Shown: positions 8,878 through 17,419, numbered from the stretch's first letter. The stretch is 64,000 bases of DNA from Sphingomonas natans (GCF_030546695.1 NZ_JAUOTP010000010.1:62001-126000), one strand, 5' to 3'. Translations and numbers: made by a program. The notes: generated by a model not told the origin, from the sequence alone.

Positions 8878-9381
8878 TCAGCTCAGCTTGAGCGTGTCGC
8901 CGGAGATGGACACGACCTGGAAGCGCGCCAGCAAGCTCTGGCCCATCAGGCCGATGCCGCTGCTGGAGGGGGTCACCATGGCCGGGACGTCCTGGAACGT
9001 GCGGCCCGCCACCGTCATGTGATCGATCATGACGCGCGCCATCGGCACCGAGCCGGCGCTTGTCATCACCCGTTCGTGATAGGCCAGCGCCTTCACCGGA
9101 ACGCCCAGCCGCGTCGCCTCGGCGGTCGACAGCATGATCGCGCTGGCGCCGGTGTCGATCAGCAGCCTGACCTTGCGGCCGTTCACCTCGGCAGAAGCGT
9201 AGAAGAAGCCATCGGCGCTGCGCGCGAGATACTGATCGCCCACCGGGGCCGAGGGCGCGAGATCTGGAGTCATCGCCTCCGCCTGCGCGGGCCGCGTCGC
9301 GCCGAGCGTATAGGCGGTCGGCAAGCCTGCCGTGAGAAGCGTGCCGAGTGCCATGACGGCAATTCCGAGGTGTCCGGCCAT
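8878..9381 (-). CDS. Periplasmic retropepsin-like aspartic protease (clan AA)
   Basis: 167-aa protein with an N-terminal hydrophobic segment (residues 4-25) acting as anchor or signal, followed by one aspartic-protease lobe carrying LLIDTGASAIMLS at about residue 85. The single D-T-G motif and length match the TIGR02281 clan AA family, which works as a homodimer like retroviral proteases. It also contains the flap-like and hydrophobic-hydrophobic-Gly (GLMGQSLL) segments. The natural substrate of these bacterial retropepsins is unknown. It stands alone, followed on the same strand by a small membrane-protein gene. Confidence 0.85.
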   Translation of the reverse strand: MAGHLGIAVMALGTLLTAGLPTAYTLGATRPAQAEAMTPDLAPSAPVGDQYLARSADGFFYASAEVNGRKVRLLIDTGASAIMLSTAEATRLGVPVKALAYHERVMTSAGSVPMARVMIDHMTVAGRTFQDVPAMVTPSSSGIGLMGQSLLARFQVVSISGDTLKLS

Positions 9382-9427
9382 GATCGCGTACTTTCGCTAA
9401 GCTACTGATACAAAATTCGATGCGCGG

Positions 9428-9673
9428 TTATCTGATCGCGGCGACGAATATGGCGATCAACCCGATCCAGCTGGCGATGCCGCCGCCGACGATGATCGCC
9501 GCGCGCACCGGCGCCGGCCAGCGATCCGAAACAGACTGAGCAACAACCTCGGCGTGCAGCGCGCGCAGCCGGGCCGCGTCGATCCGGTCGGCGGTCTGCG
9601 ACGCGGGTCCGACGAACGGGGGGACGTTCCGGTCGGGATATTCCCGTGCTGTCGCGGCGAATGCCATTTCCAA
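9428..9673 (-). CDS. Small membrane protein of unknown function
   Basis: 81-aa protein, not recognised as a named family. The first 55 residues are soluble and contain a helix with RIDAARLRALHAEV. The last 25 form one hydrophobic transmembrane segment (AAIIVGGGIASWIGLIAIFVAAI) ending in Arg. AAGGAATTGGAA upstream of the ATG supports the start. The gene lies upstream of the retropepsin gene on the same strand, 46 bp away, so co-transcription is likely. A membrane partner or substrate of the protease is possible but unproven. Confidence 0.6.
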   Translation of the reverse strand: MEMAFAATAREYPDRNVPPFVGPASQTADRIDAARLRALHAEVVAQSVSDRWPAPVRAAIIVGGGIASWIGLIAIFVAAIR

Positions 9674-10156
9674 TTCCTTCGTTCAGCGAGTCTCGCCGAT
9701 CGTATTCATGATGGCAGAACCTCCCGCCGCAATCCCGGTTCCTTCACTGATAGATAATTCGAAGAATATCACGATCTCATTCAAGATGATGTAAGGTTCA
9801 TTTAACTTCGTTAATTCGTCTTAACCATAATTGCCACGCTGATTAGTGCCTAATGCAGTGTTAGGTGATGTATTAAGAACTAGTAATATATTGGCTTCCA
9901 GCCCGCAGACCGACTACGCGTCTTACAGCGTGTAAACAGATCATGCGGTCGAGCGCATCGAAAAAAAGATCGATCGACCGCTCAGCGGGAATGCGACGCG
10001 GTTCTTAAGTCTGCCGTTCCGCGACAGGATAGGCCGTATCCGCTCGCGCGATCGCCCGTCCGGCAATGACCCTTGGTCGATGCCCGGTCGCGCGGAGCAC
10101 TCGCGATCCGTCGATGTCAGCGCGACATCATGCCTGCGACGGCATGACCCTCTGGA
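9674..10156. other. AT-rich 480-bp intergenic region without a recognised gene
   Basis: No convincing reading frame. The stretch 9760-9895 is unusually AT-rich for this genome and holds three TTAA motifs (9802, 9811, 9821), the last within TTAACCAT. A 37-nt inverted repeat lies at 9945-9981 (GCGGTCGA ... TCGACCGC) around a run of seven A. It presumably carries the promoter of the small membrane-protein gene and could hold an untranslated RNA. Confidence 0.5.
9802..9828. promoter_or_regulatory. CtrA-like TTAA cluster
   Basis: TTAA occurs at 9802-9805, 9811-9814 and 9821-9824, the last as TTAACCAT. CtrA recognises TTAA-N7-TTAA or TTAACCAT-like sites in Alphaproteobacteria. Spacers here are 5 and 6, so only the TTAACCAT form fits. 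Candidate only. Confidence 0.25.
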
Positions 10157-11941
10157 TCACGCGACTTCGCTGTCGAACTGCAGCTTCGCGAGCCGCGCAT
10201 AGAGGCCGCCCCGCGCCACCAGCGCGTCATGCTTGCCCTCTTCCACGATCCGGCCCTGGTCCATCACCACGATCCGGTCCGCCATCCGTACCGTCGCCAG
10301 GCGATGCGCGATGACGATTGTGGTACGGCCCTTCATGAGCCGCTCCAGCGCGCGCTGGACGAGCCGCTCGCTCTCGGCATCCAGCGCCGAAGTCGCCTCG
10401 TCGAGCAACAGGATCGGCGCATCGCGCAGCACCGCGCGCGCGATGGCGAGCCGCTGGCGCTGCCCGCCCGACAGCCGCGCGCCGCCCTCGCCCATGAACG
10501 TGTCCAAGCCCTGCGGCAGATCGCTCAGAAACTTGGCGGCATTGGCGCTCTCGGCTGCCGCCCAGATCGCCGCATCGTCCGCATCCCACTTGCCGTAACG
10601 CAGATTGTCGCGCGCGGAGGCGGCGAAGATCACCGTGTCCTGCGGCACGATCGCGATCCGCGCGCGGACATCGGCGGGATTGACCTGCGTCAGCGCGACA
10701 CCGTCGATCCGCACCGTCCCCGCCATCGGATCGTAGAAACGCTGCGCCAGCTGGAAGAGCGTCGATTTGCCCGCACCCGACGGGCCGACGATCGCGACCG
10801 TCTCGCCCGGCTCGATATTGAGGCTGAAATCGTGGAGCGCCGCTACCTCCAGCCGCGTGGGATAGCGGAACTCGACATGATCGAAGGAAAGCCCGCCGCG
10901 CGGCGGCAGCGGCAGCGCCTGCGGCTTGAGCGGCGCCGCGATCTCGGCTTTCTCGGTCAGCAATTCGCCGAGCCGCGCCGCCGCGCCCGCGCCGCGCAGC
11001 AGATCGCCATAGGTTTCGGTCAGCGCACCGAATGCGCCGGCGACGAGCCCAGCGACGACGACGAACGCGAAGATCGATCCCCCCGTCATCCGCCCCCTGG
11101 CGACATCGACCGCGCCCTGCTGCAGCACGAGCGTCACCGCGCCGAAGATCAGCCCGATCACGATCGCGGTCATGATCGCGCGGATCACGATGCGCGTGCG
11201 CGATGCGGCGAAGGCGCGCTCAACGACATCGGCGAAGCGGCGGCGCTCGCGCGATTCTTGGTTGAAGCCCTGGACGATCTTCATCGCACCGACGACTTCG
11301 GCCACCGTCGCGCCGATATCGGCGACGCGATCCTGCGAGGTACGCGAATGGGCGCGCACGCGCCGGCCGAACATCACGATCGGAACGACGGCCACCGGGA
11401 TCGCCAGCAGCAGCAAGGCCGCCAGCTTCGGCGACAGGATGAACATGTAGGCGATGCCGCCGAGGCCGATGAAGATGTTGCGGAGCGCTATCGAGACGCT
11501 GGATCCCACGACCTGCTCGATCAGCGCGGTATCCGCCGTCAGCCGCGAGGCGATCTCGGACGGACGATTCTCCTCGAAAAAACGCGGGCTCAAGGTGAGC
11601 AGATTCGCCTGTACCTCGCGCCGCACGTCGGCGATGACCCGCTCGCCGAGCCAGGACACATAATAAAAGCGCAGGGCCGTCGCGATCGCCAGGACGCCCA
11701 CGATCATCAGCAGATAATGGAAGCTCGTCGCGACATGCGCGGGCGATCCCCCGCTGCCGACGAAGCCGCGATCGATCACGCGCTTGAAGCCATAGGGTAT
11801 GCCCAAGGTGGCCGCCGAGGAGACGATCAGCGCCGCCAGCGCGCCAGCGATCCGCCCTGGATAGCGGGCGGCGATCCGCCAGATGAGGCCGAGTTCGCCC
11901 AGCCGGCGTTTATCGGGTGCGGTATCAAGGGAAGAGGCCAT
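10157..11941 (-). CDS. ABC exporter, fused permease/ATPase (MsbA-related)
   Basis: 594-aa half-transporter with six predicted membrane segments in residues 25-300 and an ATPase domain with Walker A GPSGAGKST, signature LSGGQRQRLAIARA, Walker B ILLLDEATSALD and H-loop IVIAHRLAT. All catalytic motifs are intact. The sequence fits the MsbA-related exporter group widespread in alphaproteobacteria; lipid or hydrophobic-compound export is likely but the cargo is not shown. The gene is divergent from phaZ across roughly 130 bp. Confidence 0.9.
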   Translation of the reverse strand: MASSLDTAPDKRRLGELGLIWRIAARYPGRIAGALAALIVSSAATLGIPYGFKRVIDRGFVGSGGSPAHVATSFHYLLMIVGVLAIATALRFYYVSWLGERVIADVRREVQANLLTLSPRFFEENRPSEIASRLTADTALIEQVVGSSVSIALRNIFIGLGGIAYMFILSPKLAALLLLAIPVAVVPIVMFGRRVRAHSRTSQDRVADIGATVAEVVGAMKIVQGFNQESRERRRFADVVERAFAASRTRIVIRAIMTAIVIGLIFGAVTLVLQQGAVDVARGRMTGGSIFAFVVVAGLVAGAFGALTETYGDLLRGAGAAARLGELLTEKAEIAAPLKPQALPLPPRGGLSFDHVEFRYPTRLEVAALHDFSLNIEPGETVAIVGPSGAGKSTLFQLAQRFYDPMAGTVRIDGVALTQVNPADVRARIAIVPQDTVIFAASARDNLRYGKWDADDAAIWAAAESANAAKFLSDLPQGLDTFMGEGGARLSGGQRQRLAIARAVLRDAPILLLDEATSALDAESERLVQRALERLMKGRTTIVIAHRLATVRMADRIVVMDQGRIVEEGKHDALVARGGLYARLAKLQFDSEVA

Positions 11942-12002
11942 ATGCCGTTACTAGCAGTGCCCCGATAGGGGCTCAATCACACGTCAGCGGACGTGCATTA
12001 TA

Positions 12003-12013
12003 TTGCATTGCAA
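12003..12013. promoter_or_regulatory. TTGCA-T-TGCAA inverted repeat upstream of phaZ
   Basis: An 11-bp inverted repeat (5-bp arms, one central base) sits about 60 bp upstream of the phaZ start. PhaR repressors of PHB metabolism in alphaproteobacteria bind TGC-rich sites, so this is a candidate PhaR operator. A second TGCA occurs just upstream. It also argues against a phaZ start at 11993. Confidence 0.35.
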
Positions 12014-12070
12014 CACCTACGGGCTCACAATCGTTTGTCCGGAAACGACGGATTTTTGGGAGACACCTTG

Positions 12071-13309
12071 GTGTTGTACGAAGCTTACGAGATGCAGCGC
12101 AGCTTCCTGGCTGGCGCCAGCGCGTTGGCGGGCGCCAGTTCGGATTGGATGACCAATCCGTCCAATCCCTTCTCGAAATCTCCGCTGACGCCGATCTTCG
12201 CATCCGGCCTCGATGTGTTCGCCCACGCCTCCGCCAGCTACGGCAAGCCCAGCTTCGGCCTGCCCACGACGCAGATCGCCGGCAAGGCGGTACCCGTGAT
12301 CGAGAAGATCGAGGCGGTCCGCCCGTTCGGCCAGCTCATCCATTTCACCCGTCCCAAGGCGCCGAAGAACCAGCCCAAGCTGCTCATCGTCGCGCCGATG
12401 TCGGGACATTATGCCACGCTGTTGCGCGGCACGGTCGAGCGCATGCTGCCCGGCCACGACGTGTGGATCACCGATTGGGCCGATGCGCGCCAAGTGCCGC
12501 TCGCCTTCGGCACCTTCGATCTCGACGATTATATCGATTACGTCGTCGATTTCCTCGACCATATCGGCCCGGGCACGCACGTCCTCGCGGTTTGCCAGCC
12601 GGCGGTGCCGGTCTATGCCGCCGCCGCCTTGATGTCGGCCGAGAAGCATCATGCGCGGCCGCGCTCGATCACGATGATGGGCGGCCCGATCGACACGCGC
12701 GAGGCGCCGACCGCAGTCAACACCACCGCGACGCAGCGCCCGCATAGCTGGTTCGAACAGAATGTGATCCAGACCGTGCCGTGGTTCCATCCCGGCGGCG
12801 GGCGCAAGGTCTATCCGGGCTTCGTCCAGCTCAGCGGCTTCATGGCGATGAACCTCGGCAACCACCTCGTCAGCCACTGGCAGATGTTCAAGCATCTCGT
12901 CGACGGCGACGAGGAGCATGCCGACTCGACCAAGGCTTTCTACGAGGAATATCGCTCGGTCTGCGACATGACCTCGGAATTCTACCTGCAGACGATCGAC
13001 GTCGTCTTCCAGCGCCACCTCCTGCCCAAGGGCGAGATGATGCATCATGACGAGCGGGTCGATCCGGGCGCGATCATCGACATCGCCCTGCTCGCGGTGG
13101 AAGGCGAGAAGGACGACATCTCCGGCCTCGGCCAGACCAAGGCCGCGCTTACGCTCGCGACCAACCTGCCCGATGCCTACAAGACCTATTATATGGCGCC
13201 CAAGGTCGGCCATTACGGCATCTTCAACGGCCGCCGCTGGCGCGACGAGATCGCGCCCGTGCTCGAGAAGTTCATCCTCGACGCCGACGCGCGCGCCGCC
13301 AAGGCCTGA
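12071..13309 (+). CDS. phaZ: Intracellular polyhydroxybutyrate depolymerase PhaZ
   Basis: 412-aa cytoplasmic depolymerase that breaks down native PHB granules. The N-terminus LYEAYEMQRS and the lipase-like box AVCQPAVP (Cys near residue 175 as nucleophile) are characteristic of the intracellular PhaZ type, in which Cys replaces Ser. A frame extends upstream to 11993, but GTG at 12071 has GGGAG 8 bp upstream and gives the family N-terminus. An inverted repeat that may bind PhaR lies in the promoter. The enzyme lets the cell reuse stored carbon; no phaC or phaR gene is in this window. Confidence 0.92.
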   Translation: MLYEAYEMQRSFLAGASALAGASSDWMTNPSNPFSKSPLTPIFASGLDVFAHASASYGKPSFGLPTTQIAGKAVPVIEKIEAVRPFGQLIHFTRPKAPKNQPKLLIVAPMSGHYATLLRGTVERMLPGHDVWITDWADARQVPLAFGTFDLDDYIDYVVDFLDHIGPGTHVLAVCQPAVPVYAAAALMSAEKHHARPRSITMMGGPIDTREAPTAVNTTATQRPHSWFEQNVIQTVPWFHPGGGRKVYPGFVQLSGFMAMNLGNHLVSHWQMFKHLVDGDEEHADSTKAFYEEYRSVCDMTSEFYLQTIDVVFQRHLLPKGEMMHHDERVDPGAIIDIALLAVEGEKDDISGLGQTKAALTLATNLPDAYKTYYMAPKVGHYGIFNGRRWRDEIAPVLEKFILDADARAAKA

Positions 13310-13315
13310 CTCGGC

Positions 13316-13354
13316 CATAGGCATCCTTGGCGCGAGCCGCGCCAGGGGCCTATG
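13316..13354 (+). other. Hairpin spanning the phaZ 3' end and the epimerase start
   Basis: CATAGG near 13316 pairs with CCTATG near 13349-13354, and TGGCGCG pairs with CGCGCCA around a small loop. The structure could terminate phaZ transcripts, or it could hide the AGGGG ribosome-binding site of the downstream epimerase. No U-tract follows, so it is a weak terminator. Confidence 0.4.
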
Positions 13355-14350
13355 ATCGCGCCGATGCTTCACCGTACCTTGTCTGCCCGGATCGAGCGTT
13401 GGCCGGTCCGCGGCGCCTTCACCATTTCGCGCGGCGCCAAGCGCGATGTCGAGGTGGTCATCGCCGAACTCGCCGAGGGCGGGCTCGTCGGCCGAGGCGA
13501 GGCGACCGCCATCTATTATCACGGCGAAAGCGCGAGCGGCATCCTCGCCGTGCTGGAAGGCGTGCGCGAGCAGGTCGAGGCCGGCCTGGACAGCATCGCG
13601 CTCCAGACCCTCCTCCCGCGCGGCGCGGCGCGCAACGCGCTGGATTGCGCGCTGTGGGATCTGGAAGCCAAGCGCAGCGGCATCCCGGTCTGGCGGCTCG
13701 CCGGCCTCTCGGCGCCGCAGCCGCTTGAAACCGCATTCACTATCTCGCTCGGCGAGCCCGCCCGGATGGAGGCGGACGCGCGCGCCGTCGCCAATCTGCC
13801 CCTGCTCAAGCTGAAGCTTGCCGGCGAGGGCGACATCGCGCGCGTCGCCGCCGTCCGCAAGGGCGCGCCCGCCGCGCGCCTGATCGTCGATGCCAACGAA
13901 GCCTGGACCGGCCGCGACGTCGCCGCCGAAGCCGGCGCGCTCGTCCCGTTCGGGGTCGAACTGATCGAGCAGCCGGTGAAGGCGGGCCAGGATCATCTGC
14001 TCGACAACGTCGTCAGCCCGATCCCGCTCTGCGCCGACGAAAGCTGCCAGGATCGCGCCGATCTGGAGCGCTGCGTCGGACGCTACGCCGCGATCAACAT
14101 CAAGCTCGACAAAGCGGGTGGCCTCACCGAGGCGCTGGCACTGGCGGCGGAAGCCCCCGCCGCGGGACTTGAGATCATGGTCGGCTGCATGCTCGCGACC
14201 TCGCTCGGGATCGCCCCCGCCGCGCTCGTCGCCTCGCAGGCCCGCTGGATCGATCTCGACGGCGCGCTCCTGCTCGCGGAGGATCGCAAACATGCGATGA
14301 CGGCGACGAAGGGTCTCCTCGCCGCCGCCGCGCCGGAATTGTGGGGCTAA
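13352..14350 (+). CDS. Dipeptide epimerase / DgcA-type enolase superfamily enzyme
   Basis: 332-aa enolase-superfamily enzyme of the muconate-lactonising subgroup. The barrel has the KLKLAG motif (general acid/base Lys), metal ligands in DANEAWT, LIEQPVKAG and CADESCQD, and the second Lys in INIKLDKAGGL. These fit L-Ala-D/L-Glu epimerases, which recycle murein peptides, and the related N-acetyl-D-Glu racemase DgcA; the two cannot be separated by eye. The ATG at 13352 follows AGGGG but sits in a hairpin, so the ATG at 13364 is an alternative start. No other murein recycling genes adjoin it. Confidence 0.85.
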   Translation: MIAPMLHRTLSARIERWPVRGAFTISRGAKRDVEVVIAELAEGGLVGRGEATAIYYHGESASGILAVLEGVREQVEAGLDSIALQTLLPRGAARNALDCALWDLEAKRSGIPVWRLAGLSAPQPLETAFTISLGEPARMEADARAVANLPLLKLKLAGEGDIARVAAVRKGAPAARLIVDANEAWTGRDVAAEAGALVPFGVELIEQPVKAGQDHLLDNVVSPIPLCADESCQDRADLERCVGRYAAINIKLDKAGGLTEALALAAEAPAAGLEIMVGCMLATSLGIAPAALVASQARWIDLDGALLLAEDRKHAMTATKGLLAAAAPELWG

Positions 14351-14380
14351 CCCTTCCCAGCTTTGCTGGAGAGGGTGAAG

Positions 14381-14866
14381 TTACAGCGCCACTTCGGCGA
14401 CATTGTCCTTGTAGCTCGCCTTCGGATCCTTGCCGAACAGGCGCGTCAGCGCCGCGCCGATCGAGGAGCCGCCCAGCCAGATCTTCGCGCTTTCCGTATC
14501 CAGGCGCAGCAGAGCCAGCTTGGGATCGCTCTTGCCGCCCTCGTACCAGGCTTCGACATGGCTGTTCCATAGCCGGTCGATCGTGGCGGGATCGCTGTCG
14601 ATGCTCAGCGAACCGTGAATGCTGGCGAATAAATCGTGGCCCTTGCCGGTGAAGGTCGCGATCGCGCGATCCGACGTGCCGAGCTCGGCCACCAACCCAT
14701 TGTCCTTCGTCGTGAAGAAATAGAGCGGGCCGCTGTCGTCGCCATCGATCTGCGCGGTCATCGGCTGGGTGTAGCCATCGCGCGCGCCGTCCAGGCCCAG
14801 CATCACGAAGGGGCTGGCCTTCAATTCCGTCCAGAAGCGCGCCTCGATCTGAGCGTCGTCTGCCAT
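14381..14866 (-). CDS. Pyridoxamine-5'-phosphate-oxidase-like FMN-binding stress protein
   Basis: 161-aa split-barrel protein of the general stress protein 26 type. It contains KASPFVMLGLDG near the start, a central GPLYFFTTKDN segment for flavin contact, and a C-terminal PKLALLRLDTESAKIWLGG motif. The family binds FMN or F420-like cofactors; the reaction is unknown. The longer upstream frame is discarded because the family starts at MADDAQIEARFW and GGAGAG precedes this ATG. Confidence 0.85.
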   Translation of the reverse strand: MADDAQIEARFWTELKASPFVMLGLDGARDGYTQPMTAQIDGDDSGPLYFFTTKDNGLVAELGTSDRAIATFTGKGHDLFASIHGSLSIDSDPATIDRLWNSHVEAWYEGGKSDPKLALLRLDTESAKIWLGGSSIGAALTRLFGKDPKASYKDNVAEVAL

Positions 14867-14924
14867 CGTGTCTCTCCTCGAAAACCGTCCCGGGAAAAGC
14901 GCCCGGCAGGCTTTCGGGTTCCGT

Positions 14925-16139
14925 TCAGGCGGGGGCGATCTCGCTCTCGGTCGCTTCGTGCGTCGCGGCCGCCGGGTGAGGCAGCCCCGGCCTGCTTGCA
15001 TGGCTGTCCGCATCGATCATCGGCTTGCCGTCGGGGCCCGCAATCACCGCGGTCTGGGTCGGGAAGGCGAAGTCGATATGCGCTTCATTGAAGGCCTCGA
15101 GGATCGCGACGCACACCTTGTGTCGCGCCGCGAACACCTCGTTGTAATTCTCGGAATGCACGTCGAACTGCAGATTGAAGTCGAGCGTCGAATCCCCGAA
15201 GCCGAACATGCCGCAGCGCACGAGCGTGCACTTGTCCTGCGCCTCGACGATCCCCTTCAGCATCGCCGGCACGCCCGCGCACACGTCGGGCGGCGTATAA
15301 TAAGCAAGCCCCAGCACCATCTCGATCCGGCGCCGGTCCAGCCGCGCCATATTGTGCAATTCCTTGTTGAGCAGGTTGGTGTTCGAGATCACCACCTCCT
15401 CGCCGCTGACCGATCGCACGCGCGTCGTCTTCAGCCCGATCTGCTCGACGGTGCCGCTCGTCGAATCCCAGCGGATCGAATCGCCGCGCTGGAACGGCCG
15501 GTCGAAGATGATCGACAGCGCCGAGAAGAGATCGTCGAAAATGCCCTTGGCGGCGAGACCGATCGCGATGCCGCCGATGCCCAGCCCGGCGACGAGCCCG
15601 GTCACGTTGACGCCGAGATTATCGAGGATCGCGACGCCCGCGATCGCGAACAGCACGATCGTCACGAGCAGCCGGATGATCCCGATCGCGCTGCCGAGCC
15701 CGCTGTGAATGTCGTCGCCCGCCCTATGCTCGACGATGCCGAGCACGAATTCGCGCGCCCACAAGGCGCCCTGGATCGCGGCGGCGACGGTGAAGGCCAC
15801 GCTGATCGTCTGCGCGACCAGATGCGGCGGATCGGCATAGCCCGAGACGAGCTTGGCTGCGAACAGCACCATGAACCATAGATGCGTGCGCATGATCACA
15901 CGCCCGATCGTCACCGGCCAGTGGGTGAGCGTCGATCCGCGCCGGCAGAGCCGTTTGCCCAGCCAGCGCAAGCCCAGCATCACCGCGACCAGTACCGCGC
16001 CGATCGCGGTGGCGATCGTGATCTGGAGATAGTGGCTCAGGATCCAGGCGATGCTCTGGTCCCAGAGCGCCTGCAGCGAGCTGGTCGAGACGACGAGCGG
16101 CTGCTTCATCTGGGCGGTATTCACGATCGGATCTGCCAT
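14925..16139 (-). CDS. Small-conductance mechanosensitive channel, MscS family
   Basis: 404-aa inner-membrane protein. An N-terminal segment plus about four membrane helices precede the pore-lining helix, which contains VAGLGIGGIAIGLAAKGIFDDLFS around residue 200, and the MscS beta domain with FQRGDSIRW. A C-terminal mixed domain follows, and the last 40 residues form an Ala/Glu-rich tail. It opens under hypo-osmotic shock to release solutes. The start overlaps the stop of the topoisomerase gene by one base (TGATG), so the two are probably translationally coupled. The metabolic link between them is unclear. Confidence 0.88.
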   Translation of the reverse strand: MADPIVNTAQMKQPLVVSTSSLQALWDQSIAWILSHYLQITIATAIGAVLVAVMLGLRWLGKRLCRRGSTLTHWPVTIGRVIMRTHLWFMVLFAAKLVSGYADPPHLVAQTISVAFTVAAAIQGALWAREFVLGIVEHRAGDDIHSGLGSAIGIIRLLVTIVLFAIAGVAILDNLGVNVTGLVAGLGIGGIAIGLAAKGIFDDLFSALSIIFDRPFQRGDSIRWDSTSGTVEQIGLKTTRVRSVSGEEVVISNTNLLNKELHNMARLDRRRIEMVLGLAYYTPPDVCAGVPAMLKGIVEAQDKCTLVRCGMFGFGDSTLDFNLQFDVHSENYNEVFAARHKVCVAILEAFNEAHIDFAFPTQTAVIAGPDGKPMIDADSHASRPGLPHPAAATHEATESEIAPA

Positions 16140-17173
16140 CAGGCGGCCTTCGCTTCCTTGCTCGCGGCCTCCGCAATCTCGTCGAGGAAACCGATCAGCG
16201 CGCGTTCGGCGCCGGTCATATATTTGGTCGCGCGGGGCAGCCTGAGCGCGCACATCGCATCGCCCTTGCCCTGCCGGCAGAGCTCTATCAGCGCGGGATG
16301 AACGTAGGATTTGCGGCTGATCGCGGGCGTGTTGCCGAGCGCGGCGGCCACTTCCTCCAGCATCGGCTTCAGCGAGAGCTTGCCGCCCTTCGCCGCTTCC
16401 ATGATGTGCTCGAAAGCGAGCAGGCTCGCGCCCCAGGTGCGGAAATGCTTGGCGGTGAAATCGCCGCCCGTCGCCTCGCGAATGTAGGCGTTGACCTCAC
16501 CCGAGCCGACCGCATGGGGCGCGCCATCCTCGCCGACATATTCGAACAGATGCTGCCCGGGCAGGTCCTGCGTGCGGCGCACGATCGAGGCGAGGCGCTT
16601 GTCCTCGATGGTCAGTTTCTGCTTCTTGCCCGATTTGCCCATATATTCGAGCCTGAGCTTCGCGCCCGCCACCTTGGCGTGGCGATTTCGCAGCGTCGTC
16701 GCGCCGAAGCTGTTGTTATCCTTCGCATAGGCCTCGTTGCCGACGCGGATATGGCCGAGATCCAGCAGCCGCACGACCGCCGCGACGACCGTATCGCGGT
16801 CCAGCGAGCGCGACGCGAGATCTTCCTCCACCCGCGCGCGCAGCAGCGGCAGCGCGCGCCCGAAATCGGCACAGCGCTCATATTTGTGCGCGTCCTGCGC
16901 GGCACGGAAGGCGGTGTGGTAGCGATATTGCTTGCGCCCGCGATCGTCGACGCCCGTTGCCTGGATATGCCCGTCCGGACTGGGGCAGAACCACGCCTCC
17001 TTGTAGGCGGGCGGCAGCGCGATCGCGTTGAGCCGATCGATCTCGTCGCGGTTCGTGATGCGCTTGCCCTTGGGATCGTAATAGCCCCAGCCATGCCCGG
17101 CTTTCTTGCGGGTGATTCCGGGCAGCGCATCGTCGACATAACAGAGGACGGCGGGTCGTTCGGTGTCTGACAT
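16139..17173 (-). CDS. DNA topoisomerase IB
   Basis: 344-aa poxvirus-like type IB topoisomerase that nicks and rejoins one DNA strand through a 3'-phosphotyrosine link. The N-terminal domain includes GYYDPKGKRITNRDEI. The catalytic core has HIRVGNEAYAKDNNSFG (Arg), the HAKVAGAKL region (Lys) and KHFRTWGASLLAFE (Arg/His). The active-site Tyr is in SRKSYVHP near residue 307. Size is normal for the bacterial homologues. An upstream ATG at 17266 is in frame, but the family begins near MSDTERPAVLCYVDD. It is followed directly by mscS. Confidence 0.92.
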   Translation of the reverse strand: MSDTERPAVLCYVDDALPGITRKKAGHGWGYYDPKGKRITNRDEIDRLNAIALPPAYKEAWFCPSPDGHIQATGVDDRGRKQYRYHTAFRAAQDAHKYERCADFGRALPLLRARVEEDLASRSLDRDTVVAAVVRLLDLGHIRVGNEAYAKDNNSFGATTLRNRHAKVAGAKLRLEYMGKSGKKQKLTIEDKRLASIVRRTQDLPGQHLFEYVGEDGAPHAVGSGEVNAYIREATGGDFTAKHFRTWGASLLAFEHIMEAAKGGKLSLKPMLEEVAAALGNTPAISRKSYVHPALIELCRQGKGDAMCALRLPRATKYMTGAERALIGFLDEIAEAASKEAKAA

Positions 17174-17245
17174 GTCGGGGCCAACGGGACGGGAGCCGTC
17201 TAGGTTCCCACCCGCTCCGGCTCCGACGAAGCGAGTCCCCCTCCC

Positions 17246-17419
17246 CCGCTCATCCTGAGGAGCCATTGAGCCCTTCGACTGCCTGCCAAGGCAGGCGCTC
17301 AGGATAAACTTCGTGCCAAAGGCACGAAGTCGAAATGGCGTCTCGAAGGACGGGACGCGACGGTGCCTGTTCTTCGAGACGGGCCTTCGACAAGCTCAGT
17401 CTCTCCTCAGGATGAGCGG
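17246..17419. repeat. Extragenic inverted-repeat element (17-bp terminal repeats)
   Basis: Perfect 17-bp inverted repeats at 17246-17262 and 17403-17419 bound a 174-bp element. Inside are hairpins GCCTGCC-AA-GGCAGGC (about 17281-17296) and CTTCGTGCC-AAA-GGCACGAAG, plus a CTTCGACAAGCTCAG motif. The segment 17271-17303 recurs exactly, inverted, at 51777-51809. This resembles the small REP/MITE-like intergenic repeats abundant in sphingomonads. No coding content. Confidence 0.75.

Noticed and set aside
10229-11968. Long plus-strand frame across the ABC exporter
   Set aside because: Antisense to an exporter with all catalytic motifs.
12017-14293. Long minus-strand frame across phaZ and the epimerase gene
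   Set aside because: Antisense to two genes with clear family motifs on the plus strand.
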